Shown here piece by piece: positions 20,323 through 28,245 of a DNA stretch of 64,000 nt. Position numbers and translations under genes: made by a program. The DNA lies in the NCBI GenBank assembly GCA_902570155.1, contig CACFXU010000001.1, positions 274,050-338,049 of the forward strand, in the 5' to 3' direction. The stretch's first letter is position 1. Every line of letters starts with the position of its first letter. This DNA comes from an uncultured Alphaproteobacteria bacterium. Lineage in GTDB: Bacteria > Pseudomonadota > Alphaproteobacteria > HIMB59 > GCA-002718135. The notes under the pieces were generated by a model. That model saw only the letters and a list, made by a program, of their open reading frames with translations. It ran no database searches and had not been told where the DNA came from.

Positions 20323-21077
20323 CTTAAAAATTTAAATATAAACAAAAACTTTATAAATGAACTTCTTAACATAACTTTTTTATATTTTGGATGTTTTTTT
20401 GACCATGGTCCCTCTTTGTATTTTAAGAATCTAACTGAAGAAAATTTATTAAACGAGAATTTATAAATCTTTCTTACCCTTAAAGACCACTCCACATCTT
20501 CTTTTTCTCCCCACTTTAATATTTCATTCAATTTAAATTTATTCATTACTTCCTTTTTTGCACACCAATAATACCCAGGAATATATTGATAGTGATTAAT
20601 ATTTTTATCTTCAGGTAAGAAAGTTACTTTTTTATATGTTATTGGTTGATCATATAAGACCCAATCAAAAACTCTTGTATTATCTTGATTTAATATTTTA
20701 TTAGTGAGTATCTTCCATTCATTTTTAGTTTCAAATTTTAATATTCCACTATACCAATTTTGATCTAAATATACATAATCATGTAAAAAACATATTTTCT
20801 CAAATTTTGCTTTATCAACAATAAGATTCTTTTTTAATGAAATTGGAAAAGTTTTATCTTTGTTGTTATTTGACCATTCACCTAAATTTTCAAAATCAAA
20901 TATCCTAATTGCATTATTATTGAATTTAGAATTATATTTTTCTTTCTTATCTCCAATTATTATTATTTCAAAGTTTGGAATATTTTGAGATATTATACTT
21001 TTTACTATTTTAATTATTCTAGACTGATGATAACCGTCTGTAATAACACCAAAACTCCAACCATTTGTTATTTTCAT
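20319..21077 (-). CDS. Glycosyltransferase family 2-like (GT-A)
   Basis: A 252-residue GT-A fold protein. The N terminus WSFGVITDGYHQSRIIKIVKS, then NFEIIIIGDKK near 37, resembles GT2 nucleotide-sugar binding. CFLHDYVYLDQNWY near 97-110 is in the position of the metal-binding DxD region, here HDY. A C-terminal GEKEDVEWSLRVRK near 205 resembles the ED/W acceptor motif. It is the first gene of the three-gene minus-strand operon, and its start is about 90 bp from the tRNA-Ser fragment at 21168. It lacks transmembrane segments. Donor and acceptor are unknown. Confidence 0.75.
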   Translation of the reverse strand: MKITNGWSFGVITDGYHQSRIIKIVKSIISQNIPNFEIIIIGDKKEKYNSKFNNNAIRIFDFENLGEWSNNNKDKTFPISLKKNLIVDKAKFEKICFLHDYVYLDQNWYSGILKFETKNEWKILTNKILNQDNTRVFDWVLYDQPITYKKVTFLPEDKNINHYQYIPGYYWCAKKEVMNKFKLNEILKWGEKEDVEWSLRVRKIYKFSFNKFSSVRFLKYKEGPWSKKHPKYKKVMLRSSFIKFLFIFKFLR

Positions 21078-21167
21078 TCCAAAATAATATCATAAATCAA
21101 TTACTCTTAAATATTTATTAATTGCTGTTAACAAGAATTTAAGTGTGATAGATCTTTTATAATTTAA

Positions 21168-21212
21168 GGAGAGATGTGAGAGCGGTTTAATCAGCACGCT
21201 TGGAAAGCGTGT
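21168..21212 (+). repeat. Copy of the 5' half of tRNA-Ser(GGA); putative attachment-site remnant
   Basis: These 45 bases are identical to bases 1-45 of the intact tRNA-Ser at 22415. The match starts exactly at the tRNA 5' end and stops just after the anticodon stem. No matching 3' acceptor strand follows, so it cannot be a functional tRNA. A TATAAT hexamer sits 4 bases upstream (21158-21163), as if an old tRNA promoter had been left behind. This is what remains when an element inserts in the anticodon region and supplies a new 5' half. A decayed tandem duplicate is the alternative. Confidence 0.8.
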
Positions 21213-21296
21213 CGTGTAGAAAGACTCACTAGGCTTGAAAGATATATCACGAGCCAAAAATCAAAACATAAAAGAAGAAAACGATTCCTAAAAAGA

Positions 21297-21479
21297 GTGT
21301 TTGGCACACATATGGCACACTCGGAAAGGGAAAAATTAGCTCATGAAGAACGCATGAAGAAAGATTTTCGTTATGCAAACAGTATAGGAAAATACAACGC
21401 TAAAAGAAAAGCGTTACTTCAAAAAGAAATAGATAAAAAAGCAAAAGAACTAATTGAAAAAAATAAGATATTATTTTAA
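21297..21479 (+). CDS. Small lysine-rich hypothetical protein within the tRNA-bounded segment
   Basis: A 60-residue ORF from GTG 21297, or 55 residues from ATG 21312. It is highly charged and predicted helical (SEREKLAHEERMKKDFRY, then a KKAKELIEKNK tail). I do not recognise a family. The frame is open back to 21180, right through the tRNA-like fragment, with Arg/Lys-rich codons, so the real protein could be longer or this could be the tail of a disrupted gene. No clear Shine-Dalgarno precedes either start. It is followed 9 bp later by a membrane-protein ORF. I cannot assign a function. Confidence 0.45.
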   Translation: MFGTHMAHSEREKLAHEERMKKDFRYANSIGKYNAKRKALLQKEIDKKAKELIEKNKILF

Positions 21480-21488
21480 TCATAAATC

Positions 21489-21890
21489 ATGAAAATAATT
21501 TTTCGAATAATTGCAAAATTAATTATTTTTTCTTTAGCAATATATTGTATTTCTGTAATAATTGGTTTTTTTTCAGGATATTCAATTACATTCCCGTTTT
21601 CGTTTACTGAAGGTAGATCTGTTCCAGAACATCGTTTACAAGCAATTCGCTTATCTACATTAGGAACTTTTTTTTATTTTAGTCTTTATTATTTATTTTC
21701 AAGCTCAACCAAACTTTATCCAATACAATTTATGGCAGTTTTTTTGTTTAATTTATCTTTAGTAGGGCCTTTATCATATTTGATATTAGGTATTGAATAT
21801 AAGGAATACTTGCAATCTATTTTCTTTTTCTTTATTTCTATTCTTTTATACAATTCTCACAAACCACAAATAAGAAATTATTTTCATTAA
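21489..21890 (+). CDS. Small integral membrane protein of unknown function
   Basis: A 133-residue protein with about four hydrophobic segments (near residues 5-28, 52-70, 78-100 and 104-124). A short polar stretch between the first two reads FTEGRSVPEHRL. It is not recognised. It starts 9 bp after the stop of the small charged ORF, so the pair may be one transcript. It lies inside the segment flanked by the tRNA-Ser half copy and the intact tRNA-Ser, so it is probably accessory. Codon use and AT-richness are not obviously different from its neighbours. Confidence 0.6.
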   Translation: MKIIFRIIAKLIIFSLAIYCISVIIGFFSGYSITFPFSFTEGRSVPEHRLQAIRLSTLGTFFYFSLYYLFSSSTKLYPIQFMAVFLFNLSLVGPLSYLILGIEYKEYLQSIFFFFISILLYNSHKPQIRNYFH

Positions 21891-22147
21891 GATAAGCGGC
21901 TTTTACACACTATATCACACCACTTTCTTTCGATTATTTATGCAAAGGTACGTTAAGAAATCACTTAATCAAAAAACTTTTCTATTTGAACTGTGTTAAG
22001 TGTGTAATTAAGAAAAAAGATAAGCGTTAAAACAAAAAATTCACCACACTCAAACTGTGTTGATACTGTGGAGATGTGATTTACTTGTGCCGGGATTCAT
22101 GAACGGCTTGGAACCTTATTATTTAACGACCCGGGGATAACTAATCA

Positions 22148-22168
22148 CGTTCCGCCGGAGGCGGAACG
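22148..22168 (+). repeat. Perfect GC-rich inverted repeat
   Basis: CGTTCCGCC - GGA - GGCGGAACG is a 9-bp perfect stem with a 3-base loop. It is not followed by a T-run, so it is not a standard Rho-independent terminator. Its GC content stands out strongly in this AT-rich DNA, and it lies just ahead of the GANTC cluster. Confidence 0.75.
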
Positions 22169-22186
22169 ACGATATATGGGGTCTAG

Positions 22187-22325
22187 GAATCTCAAAATTG
22201 AATCTCAGGAATCAAAACTCGAAATTCCGATTCAAGATTCAACTCAATATTTTAGATTCACTCACGATTCATTTTAGGCTTTTAAAGAATCAAATGCGTT
22301 CGTTTTTTTGAATCACTCTTGAATC
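22187..22325 (+). repeat. Cluster of ten GANTC (GAWTC) sites
   Basis: GAATC or GATTC starts at 22187, 22200, 22209, 22229, 22236, 22255, 22266, 22287, 22310 and 22321; another copy is at 22094. Eight of the ten read GAWTCA on the plus strand, and TTGAATCAC occurs twice, 11 bases apart (22308 and 22319). With roughly 30% GC, fewer than one GANTC would be expected in 139 bp. GANTC is the target of the alphaproteobacterial methylase CcrM. The repeats could equally be integrase arm-type or replication-initiator sites. Confidence 0.8.
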
Positions 22326-22414
22326 ACTTTGGCACACTTTATTATCCCATAATATCTTATTTGTGATATTGTTTACGTTAGAAATAAGAAAGGATATCGG
22401 TTCTTTTTTCGTGT

Positions 22415-22504
22415 GGAGAGATGTGAGAGCGGTTTAATCAGCACGCTTGGAAAGCGTGTGTAGTAGCAATACTACCGAGGGTTCGAATCCCTCTCTCTCC
22501 GCCA
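22415..22504 (+). tRNA. tRNA-Ser (anticodon GGA)
   Basis: A 90-nt class II tRNA. The acceptor strand GGAGAGA pairs with TCTCTCC near the 3' end, then G and an encoded CCA (22502-22504). The anticodon arm is CACGC-TTGGAAA-GCGTG with anticodon GGA at 22449-22451. A long variable arm (GTAGTAGCAATACTAC) and the T-arm GGGTTCGAATCCC follow, as expected for tRNA-Ser. Its first 45 bases are duplicated at 21168-21212. The TPR-methyltransferase gene converges on it 15 bp downstream. Confidence 0.97.
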
Positions 22505-22518
22505 TCCAATATTTAAAA

Positions 22519-24498
22519 TCAAATTTTTTTACACCAAAACTGATACATTCCTGCAAAGATTCTAGGGTTATTTTTTTCAAATTCTTCCCACTTATCAAGA
22601 TTATATAAATCAACTTCTCTATTATAAATTTCTTTAAAACTTTCTTTAACTAACTGATCTTCAAATCCTAAAAAGATTAATCCTAATTTATCTAAATATT
22701 CTCTAATTTTACTTATTGTAAATCTATGTTCTTGAGTATGAAATAATAAATCTCTTACTCCACTTACTGTATAAAAATCAGGACTTGATTTAATAAGATT
22801 CCAATGAACATTATGATTCTCAATTAAATCTTTTCTAAAATTAATAATATTGTTGTAATTAGGCTGAAGTTTGAGTTTATTAATTTTTTTTTTAATTTGT
22901 ATTATATGTTGTCTCGCTTTTTCACTATACAATCCAATGAGCATCAAAGAATCATTATCCAAACATGAAGTTAAAATTTTCCATCCTTTAAATGGATTAT
23001 CCATATGATGAAGAACTCCAACAGTTTCAATTATATCAAACTTTATTTCTATAGATTCTAAATCCAGAATATCTCCTTGAATAAAATCAATATTACCAAT
23101 TTTGAGATCATCTGCTTTTCTTTTTGCATAAGATAAACTCCTAAAACTTAAATCCAGAGCAAGTATTTTTGAATTTTTATATTTTGAAGCAGTAGTGATT
23201 GCATGCTGACCAGTGCCACAACCCGCAATTAGAATTTTAGGACTTTCAGATTTTGGTAGTTTCTTTAAATCTAAATTCAAAGCACTATCATTAATTACGT
23301 CTTTAATATTTCTAGGATTAATACTTAACCCAAGATTTTCCCACCTAGGATAGGGGTTTTCTTCATATTGTTTTTTTACTCTAATAGAAACTCGATCTTC
23401 TACTTTTGATATAGACTTTATTGATTTAGATATTTGATTTTCAATTTCATGTTGATTTAAATGTAATTCAAATATTTCATTTAATTTATTTGAAAATTTG
23501 ATTTTATTTGACCAACTAAAATTAGTTAAAGGCTCATAACACGATAAACATAATATTTCTAAATCACTGATTTTTTTATTTTCTTTTAAATTATTTATAA
23601 TTCTTTCATCGATTTTTTTTATTTTTTCTATCTCATCTTTTGATTGGGCATATATGTATTCATTAAGAAAACATTGCTTAGATAAAGAAATCAAAAAATT
23701 AATATGATTTTTATCAATATTTGATTCGTATATCTGATTTAAAATTTTTTTTCTTATCTTAACAAAATTTTTTTCAATATAATAATCAGGAATAGGACAA
23801 ACTTTCATAAATTGCATTAGAAGAGAGTTCTCCTGTAAATTTTTTAAAACGTAATTAAAATCTTCATTATTTATTTTGTCATTAATTAAAGATAAATTTT
23901 TTTTCAAATTAGTATTTAAAAATAAACAATTTAAAACATTAGGAGCAATAGAATTTGGCCTAACAATAATTTTTTCTTTTAAAAGATGTAAAAGATATTT
24001 ATTAATTTTTTTATTTTCTACATCTAATATGTAAAACTGAAGCACTCCAGCTAAGTTGTAATATGCTACTTTATAATTCGAATTGATTTCTAAAGTTGAT
24101 AAATAAAATTCAATAGCTTTCTTATTTAAACCTTTTTTTCTGTATATGTTTCCTAGATTATTATGAGCTTTAAAATAATTATTATCTAATTCTATAACTT
24201 TATTATAACTTTCTATTGCTTTCTCTTTTTCATCTAATTTGTTTAAAATATTTGCTAAATTATAATAACCATCAGTATAATTTGGACTAAGATTCACTAC
24301 TTTGATAAATAAATTTTTTGCCAATTTATAATTTTTAAGTTCTGTGTGAACTACACCTTGTATATTTTGAAGAAGAATAGAGTTAGGAAAATCATCCATT
24401 AGTTCATTTGATAATTTCAAAAGTTGATCAAATTTTTTTTTATCAAATAATGATATTAATTCTTTTATTTTAATTTCTGATGGCTCTATGGGATTCAT
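22519..24498 (-). CDS. TPR-repeat protein with C-terminal SAM-dependent methyltransferase domain
   Basis: A 659-residue fusion. Residues about 20-190 form tandem tetratricopeptide repeats, with motifs such as YYNLANILNKLDEKEKAIES and AHNNLGNIYRKKGLNKKAIE. A linker of about 200 residues is followed by a class I methyltransferase domain with the glycine-rich motif ILIAGCGTGQHAI near residue 420, ALDLSFRSL (acidic motif II) and ETVGVLHHMDNP near 490. The architecture recurs in marine bacteria; the target is unknown, possibly a protein or surface component. It starts immediately after the stop of the ABC-transporter ATPase gene, so it may be the last gene of that operon. Confidence 0.85.
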   Translation of the reverse strand: MNPIEPSEIKIKELISLFDKKKFDQLLKLSNELMDDFPNSILLQNIQGVVHTELKNYKLAKNLFIKVVNLSPNYTDGYYNLANILNKLDEKEKAIESYNKVIELDNNYFKAHNNLGNIYRKKGLNKKAIEFYLSTLEINSNYKVAYYNLAGVLQFYILDVENKKINKYLLHLLKEKIIVRPNSIAPNVLNCLFLNTNLKKNLSLINDKINNEDFNYVLKNLQENSLLMQFMKVCPIPDYYIEKNFVKIRKKILNQIYESNIDKNHINFLISLSKQCFLNEYIYAQSKDEIEKIKKIDERIINNLKENKKISDLEILCLSCYEPLTNFSWSNKIKFSNKLNEIFELHLNQHEIENQISKSIKSISKVEDRVSIRVKKQYEENPYPRWENLGLSINPRNIKDVINDSALNLDLKKLPKSESPKILIAGCGTGQHAITTASKYKNSKILALDLSFRSLSYAKRKADDLKIGNIDFIQGDILDLESIEIKFDIIETVGVLHHMDNPFKGWKILTSCLDNDSLMLIGLYSEKARQHIIQIKKKINKLKLQPNYNNIINFRKDLIENHNVHWNLIKSSPDFYTVSGVRDLLFHTQEHRFTISKIREYLDKLGLIFLGFEDQLVKESFKEIYNREVDLYNLDKWEEFEKNNPRIFAGMYQFWCKKI

Positions 24499-26076
24499 CT
24501 ATACAACAGAAGAAATAAGTTTTTTAGTATACTCTGATTTAGGAGTATTAAATACATTACTACTACTATTTTCTTCTACAATTAATCCATCTTTTAATAC
24601 AATTATTCTGTCTGATATTGCTTTGATGACTGTCATATCATGACTAATAAATATGTAGCTAAGTTGAAGTTGTTTTTGCAGTTTATTTAAAAGATTTATT
24701 ATTTGATTTTGTATTGTTACGTCTAAAGCTGAAGTAGGCTCATCTAATATTAAAATTTTTGGTTCTAAAATTAGAGCTCTTGCAATTGCAATTCTTTGAC
24801 GTTGACCTCCTGAAAATTCATGTGGGTATTTTTCAATTGTATTTTTATACTCTAATCCAACTTTATCTAATATGTTTTTTATTTTTTCTTCTTTTTCCTT
24901 TTTATTTATACTTGGATAATGAATTAACAAACCTTCAGAAATAATATCCTCTATATTCATTCTTGGACTTAATGATGAAAATGGATCTTGAAAGACAATC
25001 TGTATTTCCTTTCTTAAATTTAGCATTTCCTTTTTATTTAATTGATTAAGATCTTTTTTATTTATTTTTATTTTTCCTTTTGATTCTATTAAATTTAAAA
25101 TTGCTAAAATAAGAGATGTTTTTCCTGAACCTGACTCTCCAACGATACCAATACTTTCACCAATTTTTAAATCAAAACTGACATTTTTAATTGCTTTTAC
25201 ATAGTCAACTGTTCTTTTTAGAAGACCTTTTTTAATTGGGTACCAAACATCTAAATCTTCAACTTTTAAGATCGAATCTGAATCAAAATTTTTACTCTCT
25301 TTAATATTACTTTGATAAGAAACTAATTCTTTTGTATAATCATTTTTTGGATTATTAAATATTTCTTTATTTGAGCCAAATTCAACGATTTTACCATTTT
25401 TCATTACATAAATATAATCTGATAATTTTTTTACTACTGATAAATCATGACTTATAAAAACTAAAGACATCCCTAGTCTTGTTTGTATATTTTTTAATAG
25501 TTCTAAAATTTGTAATTGAATTGTAACATCTAATGCCGTTGTTGGCTCATCAGCAATAAGAACTTCTGGGTTATTGGCAATACTCATTGCAATCATAGCT
25601 CTCTGTCTCTGTCCGCCTGATAATTCATATGGATATATTTTTGGCCTTGATGCAATGTTATCTAAACCCACTTCTTTTAATAAGTTTATAGTTTTTTTCT
25701 TAGCTTCATTCTTGCTAATTACATTGTGAGTTGTAATAATCTCCTCAATTTGTTTGTTAATAGTGTGCAAAGGATTTAAACTTGTCATGGGTTCTTGAAA
25801 AATTGTAGAAATTTTATTTCCTCTTATTTTTTGTATTTCACTTTCGTTTAATTTTAATAAATTGACATTATTAAAAAATATATTTCCATTTTTAATTTCA
25901 GCACCATTAGGTAGAAGTTTTAAAATACTTAGTACAGATAAAGTTTTACCTGAACCTGACTCACCAACTATAGCAGTAGTTTTTCCTTTTATAACATCTA
26001 GATTTATATTTTTTACTACTTCAATGTTCCTATTAAATTCAATTGTAAGATTTTGTATTGAAACTATTTTATCCAT
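24499..26076 (-). CDS. yejF: Peptide ABC transporter ATPase, fused double-domain (YejF type)
   Basis: The ATP-hydrolysing component of an oligopeptide or microcin C-type importer. The 525-residue chain has two complete ABC domains. The first has Walker A GESGSGKT near residue 38, signature LSGGQRQR near 150 and Walker B VLIADEPTTALD. The second has Walker A GESGSGKT near 310, signature FSGGQRQRIAIARAL near 425 and ILDEPTSALD. The fused arrangement is characteristic of YejF rather than separate DppD/DppF. It lies 1 bp after yejE within the yejABEF order. Confidence 0.93.
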   Translation of the reverse strand: MDKIVSIQNLTIEFNRNIEVVKNINLDVIKGKTTAIVGESGSGKTLSVLSILKLLPNGAEIKNGNIFFNNVNLLKLNESEIQKIRGNKISTIFQEPMTSLNPLHTINKQIEEIITTHNVISKNEAKKKTINLLKEVGLDNIASRPKIYPYELSGGQRQRAMIAMSIANNPEVLIADEPTTALDVTIQLQILELLKNIQTRLGMSLVFISHDLSVVKKLSDYIYVMKNGKIVEFGSNKEIFNNPKNDYTKELVSYQSNIKESKNFDSDSILKVEDLDVWYPIKKGLLKRTVDYVKAIKNVSFDLKIGESIGIVGESGSGKTSLILAILNLIESKGKIKINKKDLNQLNKKEMLNLRKEIQIVFQDPFSSLSPRMNIEDIISEGLLIHYPSINKKEKEEKIKNILDKVGLEYKNTIEKYPHEFSGGQRQRIAIARALILEPKILILDEPTSALDVTIQNQIINLLNKLQKQLQLSYIFISHDMTVIKAISDRIIVLKDGLIVEENSSSNVFNTPKSEYTKKLISSVV

Positions 26077-26077
26077 T

Positions 26078-27106
26078 TTAATTAAAAGTCTTTCTGGGAT
26101 CTAAAGAATCTCTAATTGCTTCGCCTACAAAAACTAACAGACCTAACATCAAACCTAAGGTTAAAAAACTTGTAATTCCAAGCCATGGAGCTTGTAAATT
26201 ATTCCTTCCTTGATTTACCATTTCCCCTAATGATGCTGATCCTGGTGGTAGGCCAAAACCTAAGAAATCAAGACCTGATAATGCAGTTACAGATGCGCTT
26301 AAACTGAATGGAAGAAAAGTAACAGTAGCAATAGTAGCATTAGGTAACATGTGCCTAATCATTATTCTTGTGTTCGAAACACCTAGTGCTTTTGCAGCTC
26401 TTATATAGTCAAAATTTCTTGCTCTTAAAAATTCTGCACGAACTACCCCAACATAACCCATCCAACTAAAAAGTAATAAAATAATCAAAAGCCACCAAAA
26501 ATTTGGTTGAATTACACTAGCTAAAATTATTAAGACATACAAAGTTGGAATGGCTGACCACACTTCCATGAATCTTTGGAAGAATAAATCAGTCTTTCCA
26601 CCAAAATAACCCTGTATTGCTCCTGCAGATACTCCTATAATCATTGAAAAAAATGTTAAAGTAAATCCAAATAATACGGATATTCGGAAACCATAAATTA
26701 ATCTTGATAGTACATCTCTTGCTTGATCATCAGTACCAAGCCAATTTTTATTTGAAGGTGGTGAAGGAGCTGGAGCAGATAAATCTCTTATTATAGTATT
26801 ATATGAATATGGAATTATAGGCATAATCATCCATCCATTTTCCTCAATTAAGTTTTTAACATATGGATCTTTGTAATCTGCCTCTGTTTCAAAATCCCCT
26901 CCAAATGTTGTTTCTGAATAGAAAGAAAATATTGGATAATAAAAGTTTGAGTTATATTTTACTAATAAGGGTTTTTCATTTGCAATAAAATTAGCAAACA
27001 AAGAAATAATAAATAAAAAACTGAATATCCAAAAAGAATAATAACCTCTTTTATTGTTCTTAAAATTATTTAATCTTCTTTGATTTAATTTTGATAATTT
27101 CTTCAT
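26078..27106 (-). CDS. yejE: Peptide ABC transporter permease (YejE type)
   Basis: An inner-membrane permease of 342 residues with an N-terminal transmembrane anchor (residues about 23-43). A long periplasmic segment follows (about 45-125, including [19 protein letters not shown]). Five further membrane helices carry the EAA loop [21 protein letters not shown] near 235-255. This is the DppC/OppC family; the long N-terminal insertion is typical of YejE. It overlaps yejB by 4 nt. Confidence 0.92.
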   Translation of the reverse strand: MKKLSKLNQRRLNNFKNNKRGYYSFWIFSFLFIISLFANFIANEKPLLVKYNSNFYYPIFSFYSETTFGGDFETEADYKDPYVKNLIEENGWMIMPIIPYSYNTIIRDLSAPAPSPPSNKNWLGTDDQARDVLSRLIYGFRISVLFGFTLTFFSMIIGVSAGAIQGYFGGKTDLFFQRFMEVWSAIPTLYVLIILASVIQPNFWWLLIILLLFSWMGYVGVVRAEFLRARNFDYIRAAKALGVSNTRIMIRHMLPNATIATVTFLPFSLSASVTALSGLDFLGFGLPPGSASLGEMVNQGRNNLQAPWLGITSFLTLGLMLGLLVFVGEAIRDSLDPRKTFN

Positions 27107-28206
27107 TGTCTTGATTCAAAATCTATACGTGGATCAATAATTGAGTACATAAAATCACCAATTATTCCCATAACCAAACCTAGTAGTGAGAAAAAATAAA
27201 GTGTTGCAAATATAACTGGATAATCTCTAGTCAGAGCCGCTTCGTATCCTAATAAACCTAAACCATCTAAAGAAAAAATAACCTCAATGAATAGAGAACT
27301 TGAAAAAAGAATTCCAATAAATGCTGATGGAAAACCAGCAATAACTATTAACATTGCATTTCTAAATACATGACCATAAAGAACCTTTCTTTCAGTTAAG
27401 CCTTTAGACCGTGCAGTAATTACATATTGTTGATTTACTTGATCAAGAAATGAATTTTTTGTTAAAAAAGTCAATCCAGCAAATCCACTCACAAGCATCG
27501 CAGTTAATGGCAAAGCTAAGTGCCAGAAGTAATCTATAATTTTTTGAAATAATGTTAACTCATCAAAATTTTCAGAAAACAATCCTCTTAGAGGAAAAAT
27601 ATCATAAAATCTTCCTCCTGCAAAAAATACGATTAGTATTACGGCAAATAAAAAATTTGGTATTGCATAACCAATTGTTACAATTGAACTTGATACTATA
27701 TCAAACCGTGATCCATCCTTTATCGCTTTTCTTATACCGAGGGGAATAGATATTAAATATACTAATAATGTTGTCCATAAACCAAGTGATATTGAAACTG
27801 GCATTTTATCTAAAACGATAGAAGTAACTTTTTGATCTCTAAAAAAACTTTCTCCAAAATCAAAAGTTAAATAATCTTTTAACATTTTCATGAAACGTTG
27901 ATGTGCTGGTTTGTCCATTCCATACATCTTTTCTATTTCTTTTATAACATCTGGATCGAGGCCTTGTGCTCCTCTATATTTACTATCATTAACTGATGTA
28001 GAATTATCTCGATTAAAATCTAAAGTTTCACCCTCACCGCCTCCAGAAAATCGTGCTGTTGATTCAACAGCTGTACCAGTCATTTGTGCAATCATTTGTT
28101 CTACTGGGCCTCCTGGAACAATTTGAATAATTGCAAAATTTATAATCATTATCCCAAAAAGAGTTGGAATAATTAAAAGAAGTCTTTTTATTAAGTAAGC
28201 ACTCAT
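27103..28206 (-). CDS. yejB: Peptide ABC transporter permease (YejB type)
   Basis: The partner permease has 367 residues and starts with the usual [21 protein letters not shown] helix. The loop after [18 protein letters not shown] contains an extra Gly/Ser/Asp-rich stretch (residues about 42-80), as in YejB proteins and unlike DppB. The EAA loop is [21 protein letters not shown] near 275. Overlap with yejE and a 40-bp gap from yejA place it in one operon. Confidence 0.92.
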   Translation of the reverse strand: MSAYLIKRLLLIIPTLFGIMIINFAIIQIVPGGPVEQMIAQMTGTAVESTARFSGGGEGETLDFNRDNSTSVNDSKYRGAQGLDPDVIKEIEKMYGMDKPAHQRFMKMLKDYLTFDFGESFFRDQKVTSIVLDKMPVSISLGLWTTLLVYLISIPLGIRKAIKDGSRFDIVSSSIVTIGYAIPNFLFAVILIVFFAGGRFYDIFPLRGLFSENFDELTLFQKIIDYFWHLALPLTAMLVSGFAGLTFLTKNSFLDQVNQQYVITARSKGLTERKVLYGHVFRNAMLIVIAGFPSAFIGILFSSSLFIEVIFSLDGLGLLGYEAALTRDYPVIFATLYFFSLLGLVMGIIGDFMYSIIDPRIDFESRQ

Positions 28207-28245
28207 ATTGTGCTATTTTATATTATTTCTAATAAACTTTAATAA

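Larger units (their letters stand above)
21891..22414 (+). other. 524-bp non-coding stretch upstream of tRNA-Ser with repeats and hairpins
   Basis: No convincing ORF is present. It holds AACTGTGTT twice (21989-21997 and 22053-22061) with a further ACTGTG at 22065. GCCG...CGGC flanks GGATTCATGAA near 22089-22103. A perfect 9-bp hairpin is at 22148-22168, followed by a dense GANTC cluster (22187-22325). A possible promoter for the tRNA is TTTACG (22372-22377), 17 bases, then TATCGG (22395-22400). The 22080-22170 part is visibly richer in GC than the flanks. The stretch resembles a control or attachment arm of an integrated element rather than ordinary spacer. Confidence 0.6.

Noticed and set aside
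20028..20327. 99-codon plus-strand ORF over the GDPD-like gene
   Set aside because: Opposite a gene with a clear HRGN family motif and coupled overlaps; the plus frame shows only AT-driven hydrophobic codons.
22187..22374. Chromosomal replication origin based on the dense GANTC sites
   Set aside because: No convincing DnaA boxes (only TTATCCCAT near 22343) and no dnaA, hemE or parA/B genes nearby.
21891..22414. Two-piece (permuted) tmRNA in the large spacer before tRNA-Ser
   Set aside because: No second T-arm, CCA end or tag-peptide reading frame could be found; only repeats and hairpins are present.
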